64,000 bases of DNA from positions 184,302 through 248,301 of the forward strand of contig JAWPHD010002627.1 in NCBI GenBank assembly GCA_037043455.1, in the 5' to 3' direction. Positions within the stretch are counted from its first letter, which is position 1. Each line of letters opens with the position of its first letter. The DNA comes from Cyrtodaria siliqua (taxonomy: Eukaryota > Mollusca > Bivalvia > Adapedonta > Hiatellidae). The notes beneath the pieces are model-generated. The model was not told where the DNA came from and did not search any database. It saw only the letters and a list, made by a program, of their open reading frames with translations. Shown here in pieces: positions 9,193 to 21,000 of this stretch. Position numbers and translations under genes: made by a program.

Positions 9193-12003
9193 ATTATATG
9201 TGCATGTTTGTAGCACTGTGGATGATTATATGTGTTTATAGCACTGTAGATGATTATATATGTGTTTATAGCAATGTAGATGATTATATATGTGTTTATA
9301 GCACTGTAGATGATTATATGTGTTTGTAGCACTGCAGATGCTTGTATCACTATGGACTATTATATGTGCGTTTGTAGCACTGTGGACGGTTATATGTGTG
9401 TTCTTAGCACTGTGGATGATTATATGTGTGTTTGTAGCACTATGAACAATTATATGTGTTTGTAACAATGTGGATGATTGTAGCACTGTGGATGATTATA
9501 TGTGTGTTTGTAGCACTGTGGATGATTATAGCACCATGGACAATTATATGAGTGTTTGTAGCACTGTGGATGATTATAGCACCATGGACAATTATATGAG
9601 TGTTTGTAGCACTGTGGATGATTGTATGTGTGTTCTTAGCACTGGATGATTATATGTGTGTTTGTAGCACTATGAACAATTATATGTGTTTGTAACAATG
9701 TGGATGATTGTAGCACTGTGGATGATTATATGTGTGTTTAAAGCACTGTGGATGATTGTAGCACTGTGGACGATTATATGTGTTTGTAGCGCTGTGAACA
9801 ATTGTATGTGTGTTTGTAGCACTATGAACGTTTATATGTGTTTGTAACAATGTGGATGATTGTAGCACTGTGGATGATAATATATGTGTTCTTAGCACTG
9901 TGGATGATTATATATGTGTTTGTAGCACTATGAACAATTATATGTGTTTGTAACAATGTGGATGATTGTATCACTATGGACTATTATATGTGTGTTTGTA
10001 GCACTATGAACAATTATATGTGTTTGTAACAATGTGGATGATTGTAGCACTGTGGATGAGTGTAGCACCACGGATAATTATATGTGTGTTCGTAGCACTG
10101 TGGATGATTGTAGCACTGTGAATGATTGTAGCACCATGGATAATTAGATGTGTGTTTGTAGCACTGGATGATTGTAGCACTGTAGACAAATATATGTGTG
10201 TGTTTGTAGCACTGTGGATGATTGTAGCATGGTGGACGATTATATGAGTGTTTGTAGCAGTGTGAATGATTATATGTATGTTTGTAGCACTGTGATTGAT
10301 TATGTGTGTTTGTATTGCTGTGGATGAGTGTAGCACTGTGGACGATTATATGTGTGTTGGTAGCACTGTGGATAATTGTAGCAATGTGGATGATTATATG
10401 TGTGTTTTTAGCACTGTGGATGAATATATCTATGTTTGTAGCACTCTGGACAATTATATGTGTGTTTGTAGCACTGTGGATGATTGTATCACTGTATGAT
10501 TATACGTGTGTTAGTAGCACTGTGGATGATTTTAGCAATGTGGATGATTATATGTGTGTTTTTAGCACTGTGGATGAATATATCTATGTTTGTAGCACTC
10601 TGGACAATTATATGTGTGTTTGTAGCACTGTGGATGATTGTATCACTGGATGATTATACGTGTGTTAGTAGCACTGTGGATGATTTTAGCAATGTGGATG
10701 ATTATATGTGTGTTTTTAGCACTGTGGATGAATATATCTATGTTTGTAGCACTCTGGACAATTATATATGTGTTTGTAGCACTCTGGATGATTGTATCAC
10801 TGGATGATTATACGTGTGTTAGTAGCACTGTGGATGATTTTAGCAATGTGGATGATTATATGTGTGTGTTTGTAGCACTGTGGATGATTATGTGTGTTTT
10901 TAGCACTGGATGATTTTATCACTGTGGATGATTATATTTGTGTTTGTAGCACTGTGGATGATTATATGTGTGTTTGTAGCACTGTGGATGATTATATGTG
11001 TGTTTGTAGCACTGTGGATGATTATATGTAAGTTTGTAGAACTGTGGATGATTATATGTGTGTTTGTAGCACTGTGGATGATTATATGTGTGTTTGTAGC
11101 ACTGTGGATGATTATATGTGTGTTTGTAGCACTGTGGATGATTTTATCACTGTGGATGATTATATTTGTGTTTGTAGCACTGTGGATGATTATATGTGTG
11201 TTTGTAGCACTGTGGATGATTTTATCACTGTGGATGATTATATGTGTGTTTGTATCACTGTGGATGATTATATGTGTGTTTGTATCACTGTGGATGATTA
11301 TATGTGTGTTTGTAGCACTGTGGATGATTATATGTGTGTTTGTAGCACTGTGGATGATTATATGTGTGTTTGTATCACTGTGGATGATTATATGTGTGTT
11401 TGTAGAACTGTGGATGATTATATGTGTGTTTGTAGCACTGTGGATGATTATATGTGTGTTTGTATCACTGTGGATGATTATATGTGTGTTTGTAGCACTG
11501 TGGATGATTATATGTGTGTTTGTAGCACTGTGGATGATTTTAGCACTGTGGATGATTAGATGTGTGTTTAAGCACTGTGGATGATTGAAGCACTGTGGAC
11601 CATTATATGTGTGTTTGTAGCACTGTGTATGAATATATGCGTGTTTGTAGCACTGTAGATCATTATATGTGTGTTTGTAATACTGTGGATGATTATATGT
11701 ATGTTTGTAGAACTGTGGATGATTATATGTGTGTTTGTAGCACTGTGGATGATTTTAGCACTGTGGATGATTAGATGTGTGTTTAACGCTGTGGATGATT
11801 GAAGCACTGTGGACCATTATATGTGTGTTTGTAGCACTGTGTATGAATATATGCGTGTTTGTAGCACTGTAGATCATTATATGTGTGTTTGTAATACTGT
11901 GGATGATTATATGTATGTTTGTAGAACTGTGAACGATTATATAATTATATGTATGTTTTTAGCGCTGTGGATGATTATGTTTGTAACGCTGTGGATGATT
12001 ATT
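9193..12003 (+). repeat. 30-bp minisatellite derived from the exon h acceptor
   Basis: About 90 units of consensus TGTTTGTAGCACTGTGGATG followed by ATTATATGTG. The unit is the 3' splice site and first ~12 nt of exon h (TTTGTAG then CACTGTGGATGA) plus AT/GT-rich intron, so nearly every unit carries a copy of the exon h splice acceptor. The centre (10950-11545) is most uniform and the flanks diverge. There are higher-order duplications: a ~154-bp block three times from about 10490 to 10950, and a ~216-bp block twice between 11557 and 11960. In one frame the unit reads STVDDYMCVC without stops. Confidence 0.95.
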
Positions 12004-12238
12004 TATACGATCTCTGTTGCCTAATGGTTAACAACATTGTGTTGTAAACCTTTGCCTCTCACCGCTGCTGGTTCTAATCCCACTGGGATCTTGACTTGTG
12101 AGGAAGTGTCGATTGTTACGGGTGGCAGGAGGTGTACAGTAATGGTTCTACTGAGGAAAAGTGGTGGTATGACTCCATCACAAAAAATCGACCGTCATAT
12201 AACCTTACATGTGTTGAAAATGACGTAAAACACCATAC
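12004..12238 (+). mobile_element. tRNA-derived SINE inserted in the 30-bp array
   Basis: It starts with a tRNA-like head (GTTGCCTAATGGTTAACAAC, then a B-box-like GGTTCTAATCCCACT at about 12070) and continues into a body shared with the element at 6775-6960 (GATTGTTACGGGTGGC..GGTTCTAC). The 30-bp units resume to its right, so the SINE inserted after the array existed. Exact ends and target-site duplication are not resolved. Confidence 0.7.
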
Positions 12239-12315
12239 AAACTGTGGAGGATTATATAATTATATGTATGTTTGTAGTATTGTGGAGGATTATATAATTA
12301 TATGTATGTTTGTAG
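12239..12315 (+). repeat. Last 30/38-bp units of the array abutting exon h
   Basis: Two elongated units (about 38 bp, with an extra ATATAATT) lie between the SINE and the exon. The most 3' one is the real acceptor TATGTTTGTAG. Because these units are 38 bp, splicing to an upstream decoy in this stretch would shift the CPSF1 frame and reach a stop at 12383. Confidence 0.85.
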
Positions 12316-12414
12316 CACTGTGGATGACGAAGATGAGCTGCTGTATGGGGACGCGGAGACATCCGTATTTGAGACGTCTGTAAACACCAGTATGAGGGAG
12401 GAAAACAAAACAAG
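12316..12414 (+). CDS. CPSF1: CPSF1 exon h (acidic linker)
   Basis: 99 nt, completing codon 318 and covering 319-350 plus two bases. The acceptor is GTATGTTTGTAG and the donor is GTAGGT. It encodes STVDDEDELLYGDAETSVFE and then a Ser/Asn/Glu-rich stretch. Family match: the T-VDDEEEMLYGDSGSLF segment of CPSF1. Its first 14 nt are the core of the upstream minisatellite. The following intron is 29,858 bp, the longest in the window. Confidence 0.95.
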
Positions 12415-12489
12415 GTAGGTTCAGCAGACTTTAGTGCTTTATACTACTATAAGGTCAAAATAATGTGTTTCCAGTCATTGGTTCTACCG

Positions 12490-12735
12490 ATATTCTTGTT
12501 TAGCTCTAGCTTATGGGATGCCGAGTTGTCCGCCGTCCGTCCGTCGTTAACTTTTGTCTCGTTAAGACGATAGGGCCTTCATTTTTCATCCGATGTTTAC
12601 CAAACAGTACCAGATACTTAATATTGATGAAAGCTCGGATCGGACCAAAAACAGCCGAGTTATGGCCCTTGATTTAGTTAAAAATGCTATATTTTGCCTC
12701 GTTAAGAAGATAGTGTCTTCGTCTACGTAAAATAT
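12490..12735 (+). repeat. Dispersed satellite-type repeat fragment
   Basis: It contains GTCCGTCCGTCGTTAACTTT, GATAGGGCCTTCATTT, GAAAGCTCGGA and GAGTTATGGCCCTTGATTTA, all shared with the tandem repeat at 59333-60526. This is about one and a half units of that family. It lies in the giant intron downstream of exon h and contains no ORF of note. Confidence 0.7.
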
Positions 12736-12940
12736 TTTGATGATTCAAGGGACATAACTCTGCCCTTTCTGAACTGAATTTGCTCACACTTTCTTCTTTG
12801 ACTGGTAATTTCATCAAATAACATCACTTTCCATTAAATCAATGGACACAATTCTTCTGTGATGACTGAGGTTACTTCATAAAACAAAAGGCCTGTATTG
12901 CTCTACTGGCTATATGGTGTCCATGGTGTGTGTGTGTGAG

Positions 12941-12966
12941 AGGGGGTGGGGGTGGGGGGGAGGGGG
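12941..12966 (+). other. G-rich run with quadruplex potential
   Basis: After a (GT)n stretch there is GGGGGTGGGGGTGGGGGGG followed by AGGGGG: four G-runs of five or more separated by single bases on the transcript strand. This fits the textbook intramolecular G-quadruplex pattern. It sits about 530 nt into the 29.9-kb intron. Any role is unknown. Confidence 0.7.
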
Positions 12967-13984
12967 CACTAATGTTGGCGGGCTCTAATCCACATATTGT
13001 ATTATAACTGCACTAATGTTGGCAGGCTCGACGGCGTCCGCATATTGTATTATAACTTTTTTGTCCTTGGGTGTAGAATGTTAAAATTTCATATATAACC
13101 TCCTGGTCATTGTCCGTCCTAATGCCAATAACTTCCACCCTCTAACTGACCCTGGGTCCGAGTGAATGTCACTTAAATACATGTACCTTAGCAAATTTTA
13201 ATGCAAATAGTGATGGTACATGTATTTATCTGACCTCGACTCTGACCCAGTGTCAGTTGGAGGGCTGGAAGTTACTGGCATTAGGAAAGACAATGACCAG
13301 GAGGTATATATACAATTTAAACATTCTACTCCCATGGACAAGAAAGTTACAATGCTATGTTAGCGTTAAGATTTTTAAGATTAAATCTCTAAACTCACTG
13401 GACATAATTCTTGTTATTTTAATAACTTTCAGCCACTGAAATGACCCATTCAGAGAACATTGCATTAATTATAATATGCACTGACATTTTCTGATATGCT
13501 TAGATTAAAAAACAACAGTAATTGAAACAATTATACAGAACAGATACACTTTCACTTGACAGCCACTTATAAGCTGTGCGATTAAAATGTAAACACCTGC
13601 ACTTTTCATTGTTATATATATCCAAAATATGTAAAGGTTCTGGAAATAAATATGTTCAAACCAAACAATTAATTGAAGCAATTACATGTCAACTGAAAAG
13701 AACCTATTTGATGTACATTTCCATGTGAATTGATGATTGGAACATCTCTAGTTAAACTCATTTATTAAAAAAAGGAAAAAGAAGATTTGAGTAACAATAA
13801 TGATGCAGTGACAATGACAATAAGGACAATTTTATATTTAAAGGTTTAGCACTTTAAATGTTTAATGTTGACAAACATTACACAACAACCAAGTTTGCTA
13901 AAATAATTCTTCTATTTAAAGGGACACTGTTACTTTGAGCATATAGAACACAAAGTATTTATGTTGTTATACATGCAGTCCCAT

Positions 13985-14140
13985 GTATTGGAGTCTATCC
14001 TCCAAGAACATTAAAGAACCTTAGGAATCTATTTGATAGTAAAAGCATGACAGGTTCCTGGAATCCTATGTATCCTTCCCCTCTCTCTGGGGTGGCTGTA
14101 AACAACCTATAATGTGTTGATGGGCCGTTAAAGTACATTA
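13985..14140 (+). mobile_element. SINE fragment, family D
   Basis: It shares AGGAATCTATTTGATAG-like, CTCTCTGGGGTGGCT and ACCTATAATGTGTTGATG with 53455-53575, followed by a GGGCCGTTAAA tail common in mollusc SINEs. No tRNA-like head was recognised, so it is called a truncated copy. The flanking 12970-13980 is AT-rich intron with no recognisable feature. Confidence 0.6.
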
Positions 14141-14404
14141 GTTTGATTCAGTTCAAAAGTGTTTTGTATAGAAAATAAAAACATGATACAATTGTTTTGT
14201 TATATATGTACAGAGTAATGTTTAATGTATTCACGTGTCAAATTTTTGCTTTAAAACTGCTAAATATGATTTAGAAATTTGTGATTAAACCTCTCTGATA
14301 AATAATGGTTTGAAAAAGGGCCATGTTGGATTTTTAGCTCGACTATTCGAAGAATAAGAGAGCTTACTTTAATCACCACGGGGTCGGCGTTGGCGTTGAC
14401 GTCT

Positions 14405-15060
14405 GCGTCCCACATCAAGGTTTGCGTGTAAGCTGTGTTTACAAGTCTATATCTCTTACATTTCTTATCCTAGCACAACCAAATTTGGCCATGGGCTTCC
14501 TTATAGCATTATCTTAAGGGCTGCATAAGCAATTTTGGTTCCTGTAATCCATGGGCTCCCATGGAACCCACATTATGATAGCCCATACAATGTGTCCCAT
14601 TTCACATCAAATTTTGCGTGTAAGCTGTGTTTACAAGTCTATATCTCTTACAATTCTTACCCTAGCACAACCAAATTAGGCCATTAGCTTCCTTATAGCA
14701 TTATCTTAAGGGCTGCTTAAGTAATTAAGGTTCCTGTAACTCCTGGGCTCCCATGGAACCCAAATTCTTAAAATGTGTCTGTTTCACATCAAATTTTGCG
14801 TGTAAGCTGTGTTTACAGGTCTATATCTCTTACATTTCTTGTCATAGCTGAACTAAATTTTGGAATTGGTTTCCCTTATATTATGTTGTAAAGGGTTGGA
14901 TAAATAATTTTGTCTTCTGCAAATTCTGGGCTCCAATGGAACCCAAATTGTGATGTCCCATAAAATGTACAATAATGGCAGATTTAGGTTTGCATGTAAG
15001 CATGTATATATCTATAATTTTAGTTTGGGATTTCTTATAGCATTATGCATCTTATTCATA
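14405..15060 (+). repeat. ~190-bp tandem repeat, 3-4 units
   Basis: The motif TTGCGTGTAAGCTGTGTTTACA recurs with starts near 14420, 14610 and 14798, plus a degenerate fourth near 14985. Units share TATATCTCTTACATTTCTT, the 'CTAGCACAACCAAAT' stretch and TCCCATGGAACCCA. A dispersed 'GCTCGACTATTCGAAGAAT' header lies just upstream at about 14337. The 27-bp array begins directly after the last unit. Confidence 0.75.
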
Positions 15061-15062
15061 TT

Positions 15063-18000
15063 TTAATCAGGGGTATGACTGGGGACAGTTTAATCAGGGG
15101 TGTGACTGGGGACAATTTAATTAGGGGTATGACTGGGGACAGTTTAATCAGGGGTGTGACTGGGTCAGTTTAATCAGGGGTGTGACTGGGGACAGTTAAT
15201 ACGGGGTGGTGCTTGGGACAGTTTAATCAGGGGTGTGACTGGGGATAGTTTAATTAGGGTATGACTGGGGACAGTTTAATCAGGGGTGTGACTGGGGACA
15301 GTTTAATCAGGTGTGTGACTGGGTCAGTTTAATCAGGGGTGTGACTGGGTTAGTTTAATCAGGGGTGTGACTGGGGACAGTTTAATTAGGGGTATGACTG
15401 GGGACAGTTTAATCAGGGATGTGACTGGGGACAGTTTAATCAGGGGTGGTGCTGGGAACAGTTTAATCAGGGGTGTGACAGAGGACAGTTTAATCAGGGG
15501 TGTGACTGGGGACAGTTTAATCGGGGGTGTGACTGGGGACTGTTTCATCAGGGGTAAGATTGGGGACAGTTTAATCAGGGGTGTGACTGGGTCAGTTTAA
15601 TCAGGGGTGTGACTGGGTCAGTTTAATGAGGAGTAAGACTGGGGAGAGTTTAATCAGGGGTATGGCTGAGGACAGTTTAATCAGGGGTGTGACTTCGGAC
15701 AGTTTAATCAGGGGTATGACTGGGGACTGTTTAATACGGGGTGGTGCTGGGGACAGTTTAATCAGGGGTATGACTGGGGACAGTTTAATCAGGGGTGTGA
15801 CTGGGGATAGTTTAATCAGGAGTAGGATGGGACAGTTAAATCAGGGGTATGACTGGGGACAGTTTAATCAGGGGTGTGACTGGGGACAGTTTAATTAGGG
15901 ATATAACTGGGGACAGTTTAATCAGGGGTGTGACTGGGGATAGTTTAATCAGGGGTCTGACTGGGTCAGTTTAATCAGGGGTGTGACTGGGTCAGTTTAA
16001 TCAACAGTAGGACGGGACAGTTTAATCAGGAGTGTGACTGGGGACAGTTTAATCAGGGGTGTGACTGGGGACATTTTAATCAGGGGTGTGACTGGGGACA
16101 GTTTAATTAGGGGTATGACTGGGGACAGTTTAATCAGAGGTGTGACTGGGGACAGTTTAATCAGGGGTGTGACTGGGTCAGTTTAATCAGGGGTGTGACT
16201 GGGTCAGTTTAATCAACAGTAGGACGGGACAGTTTAATCGGATGTGATTAATCTGATGTGACTGGGGACAGTTTAATTAGGAGTATGACTGGGGACAGTT
16301 TAAACCCGGTTGTGACTGGGGACAGTTTAATCAGGAGTAGGACGGGACAGTTTAATCAGGGGTATGGCTGGGGACAGTTTAATCAGGGGTGTGACTCGTG
16401 ACAATTTAATTAGGGGTATGACTGGGGACAGTTTAATCAGGGGTGTGACTTGGGACAGTTTAATCAGGGGTGTGACTGGGTCAGTTTAATCAGGGGTGTG
16501 ACTGGGGACAGTTAATACGGGGTGGTGCTTGGGACAGTTTAATCAGGGGTGTGACTGGGGATAGTTTAATTAGGGTATGACTGGGGACAGTTTAATCAGG
16601 GGTGTGACTGGGGACAGTTTAATCAGGTGTGTGACTGGGTCAGTTTAATCAGGGGTGTGACTGGGTTAGTTTAATCAGGGGTGTGACTGGGGACAGTTTA
16701 CTTAGGGGTTTGACTGGGGACAGTTTAATCAGGGATGTGACTGTGGACAGTTTAATCAGGGGTGGTGCTGGGAACAGTTTAATCAGGGGTGTGACAGGGG
16801 ACAGTTTAATCAGGGGTGTGACTGGGGACAGTTTAATCGGGGGTGTGACTGGGGACTGTTTCATCAGGGGTAAGATTGGGGACAGTTTAATCAGGGGTGT
16901 CACTGGGTCAGTTTAATCAGGGGTGTGACTGGGTCAGTTTAATGAGGAGTAAGACTGGGGAGAGTTTAATCAGGGGTATGACTGGGGACAATTTAATCTG
17001 GGGTGTAACTGGGGACAGTTTAATCAGGAGTAGGACGGGACAGTTTAATCAGGGGTGTAACTGGGGACAGTTTAATCAGGAGTAGGACGGGACAGTTTAA
17101 TCGGGTATGACTGGGGACAGTTTAATCAGGGATGTGACTGGGGACAATTTAATTTAGGTATGACTGGGGACAGTTTAATCAGGGGTGTGACTGGGGACAG
17201 TTTAATCAGGGGTGTGACTGGGGACAGTTTAATCAGGTTGTGACTGGGGACAGTTTAATCAGGGGTGTGACTGGGGACAGTTCAATTTGGGGTATGACTG
17301 GGGACAGTTTAATCAGGGGTGTGACTGGGGACAGTTTAATCAGGTGTGTGACTGGGTCAGTTTAATCAGGGTTGTGACTGGGTTAGTTTAATCAGGGGTG
17401 TGACTGGGGACAGTTTAATCAGGGGTATGACTGGGTACAGTTTAATCAGGGGTGTGACTGGGGACAGTTTAATCAGGGGTGTGACTGGGGACAGTTTAAT
17501 CAGGGGCGGTGCTGGGGACAGTTTAATCAGGGGCGTGACTGGGCACAGTTTAATCAGGGGCGTGACTGGGGACAGTTTAATCAGGGGTGTGACTGGGGAC
17601 AGTTTAATCTGGGTTGTGACTGGGGACAGTTTAATCAGGGGTGTGACTGGGGACAGTTTAATCAGGGGTGGTGCTGGGGACAGTTTAATCAGGGGTGTGA
17701 CTGGGGACAGTTTAATCTGGGATGTGACTGGAGACAGTTTAATCAGTGGTGTGACTGGGGACAGTTTAATCTGGGGTATGACTGGGGACAGTTTAATCAG
17801 GGGTGTGACTGGGTCAGTTTAATCAGGGGTGTGACTGGGTCAGTTTAATAAGGAGAAAGATTTGGGACAGTTTAATCAGGGGTATGGCTGAGGACCGTTT
17901 AATCAGGGGTGTGACTTCGGACAGTTTAATCAGGGGTATGACTGGGGACAGTTTAATCAGGGGTATGACTGGGGACAGTTTAATCAGGGGTGTGACTGGG

Positions 18001-21000
18001 GACAGTTTAATCAGGGGTGTGACACTGAGGACAGTTTAATCAGGGGTGGTGCTGGGGACAGTTTAAAGAGGGATATGACCGGGGACAGTTTAATCAGGGG
18101 TATGACTGGGAACAGTTTAATCAGAGGTTTGACTGGGGACAGTTTAATCAGAGGTATAACTGGTGACAATTTAATCAGGGTTTGACTGGGGACATGTTTA
18201 TCAGGGTATGACTGGGGACCGTTTAATCGGGTATGACTGGGGACAGTTTAATCAGGGGTTATATGACTGGGGATGGTTTAAATAGGAGTATGACTGGGTA
18301 CAGTTTAATCAGAGGTTTGACTAGGGACAGTTTAATCAGAGGTATTACTGGGGACAGTTTAATGAGAGGTATGTTTGGGGACAGTTTAATGAGAGGTATG
18401 ATATGGACAGTTTAATGAGAGGTATGATATGGACAGTTTAATCAGGGGTGTGACTGGGGACAGTTTAATCAGGGTTGTGACTGGGGACAGTTTAATCAGG
18501 GGTGTGACTGGGGACAGTTCAATTTGGTGTATGACTGGGGACAGTTTAATCAGGGGTGTGACTGGGGACAGTTTAATCAGGTGTGTGACTGGGTCAGTTT
18601 AATCAGGGGTGTGACTGGGTTAGTTTAATCAGGGGTGTGACTGGGGACAGTTTAATCTGGGTTGTGACTGGGGACAGTTTAATCAGGGGTGTGACTGGGG
18701 ACAGTTTAATCAGGGGTGGTGCTGGGGACAGTTTAATCAGGGGTGTGACTGGGGACAGTTTAATCTGGGATGTGACTGGAGACAGTTTAATCAGTGGTGT
18801 GACTGGGGACAGTTTAATCTGGGGTATGACTGGGGACAGTTTAATCAGGGGTGTGACTGGGTCAGTTTAATCAGGGGTGTGACTGGGTCAGTTTAATAAG
18901 GAGAAAGATTTGGGACAGTTTAATCAGGGGTATGGCTGAGGACCGTTTAATCAGGGGTGTGACTTCGGACAGTTTAATCAGGGGTATGACTGGGGACAGT
19001 TTAATCAGGGGTATGACTGGGGACAGTTTAATCAGGGGTGTGACTGGGGACAGTTTAATCAGGGGTGTGACACTGAGGACAGTTTAATCAGGGGTGGTGC
19101 TGGGGACAGTTTAAAGAGGGATATGACCGGGGACAGTTTAATCAGGGGTATGACTGGGAACAGTTTAATCAGAGGTTTGACTGGGGACAGTTTAATCAGA
19201 GGTATAACTGGTGACAATTTAATCAGGGTTTGACTGGGGACATGTTAATCAGGGTATGACTGGGGACCGTTTAATCGGGTATGACTGGGGACAGTTTAAT
19301 CAGGGGTTATATGACTGGGGATGGTTTAAATAGGAGTATGACTGGGTACAGTTTAATCAGAGGTTTGACTAGGGACAGTTTAATCAGAGGTATTACTGGG
19401 GACAGTTTAATGAGAGGTATGTTTGGGGACAGTTTAATGAGAGGTATGATATGGACAGTTTAATGAGAGGTATGATATGGACAGTTTAATCAGGGGTGTG
19501 ACTGGGGACAGTTTAATCAGGGTTGTGACTGGGGACAGTTTAATCAGGGGTGTGACTGGGGACAGTTCAATTTGGTGTATGACTGGGGACAGTTTAATCA
19601 GGGGTGTGACTGGGGACAGTTTAATCAGGTGTGTGACTGGGTCAGTTTAATCAGGTGTGTGACTGGGTTAGTTTAATCAGGGGTGTGACTGGGGACAGTT
19701 TAATCAGGGGTATGACTGGGTACAGTTTAATCAGGGGTGTGACTGGGGACAGTTTAATCAGGGGTGTGACTGGGGACAGTTTAATCAGGGGCGGTGCTGG
19801 GGACAGTTTAATCAGGGGCGTGACTGGGGACAGTTTAATCAGGGGTGTGACTGGGGACAGTTTAATCTGGGTTGTGACTGGGGACAGTTTAATCAGGGGT
19901 GTGACTGGGGACAGTTTAATCAGGGGTGGTGCTGGGGACAGTTTAATCAGGGGTGTGACTGGGGACAGTTTAATCTGGGATGTGACTGGAGACAGTTTAA
20001 TCAGTGGTGTGACTGGGGACAGTTTAATCTGGGGTGTGACTGGGGACTGTTTAATCAGGGGTATATTGGGGACAGTTTAATCAGGGGTGTGTCTGGGTCA
20101 GTTTAATCAGGGGTGTGACTGGGTCAGTTTAATAAGGAGAAAGATTTGGGACAGTTTAATCAGGGGTATGGCTGAGGACCGTTTAATCAGGGGTGTGACT
20201 TCGGACAGTTTAATCAGGGGTATGACTGGGGACAGTTTAATCAGGGGTATGACTGGGGACAGTTTAATCAGGGGTGTGACTGGGGACAGTTTAATCAGGG
20301 GTGTGACACTGGGGACAGTTTAATCAGGGGTGGTGCTGGGGACAGTTTAAAGAGGGATATGACCGGGGACAGTTTAATCAGGGGTATGACTGGGAACAGT
20401 TTAATCAGTGGACTGGGGACAGTTTAATCAGAGGTATAACTGGTGACAGTTTAATCAGGGTTTGACTGGGGACATGTTAATCAGGGTATGACTGGGGACC
20501 GTTTAATCGGGTATGACTGAGGACAGTTTAATCAGGGGTTATATGACTGGGGATGGTTTAATTAGGAGTATGACTGGGTACAGTTTAATCAGAGGTTTGA
20601 CTAGGGACAGTTTAATCAGAGGTATTACTGGGGACAGTTTAATGAGAGGTATGTTTGGGGACAGTTTAATGAGAGGTATGATATGGACAGTTTAATGAGA
20701 GGTATGATTGGGGACAGTTTAATCAGGGATATGACTGGGGAGAGTTTAATCAGGAGTGTGACTGGGGAGAGTTTAATCAGGGGCGTGACTAGGGACAGTT
20801 TAACCAGGCTTGTGACTGTGGACAGTTTAATCAGGGGTGTGACTGGGGACAGTTTAATCAGGGGTGGTGCTGGGGACAGTTTAATCAGGGGTGTGACTGG
20901 GGACAGTTTAATCAGGGGCATGACTGGGGACAGTTTAATCAGGGGCATGACTGGGGACAGTTTAATCAGGGGTGTGATTGGGGACAGTTTAATCAGGGGT

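Noticed and set aside
10910..11584. 224-codon open frame (CVFVALWMII repeats) and the overlapping STVDDYMCVC frame
   Set aside because: These are products of the 30-bp array. No start context, promoter or conserved domain, and the array is intronic. The STVDD similarity to CPSF1 is explained by derivation from the exon h edge.
9193..12003. CRISPR-like regular repeat spacing
   Set aside because: Units are head-to-tail with no unique spacers, in animal DNA with spliced genes; it is a minisatellite.
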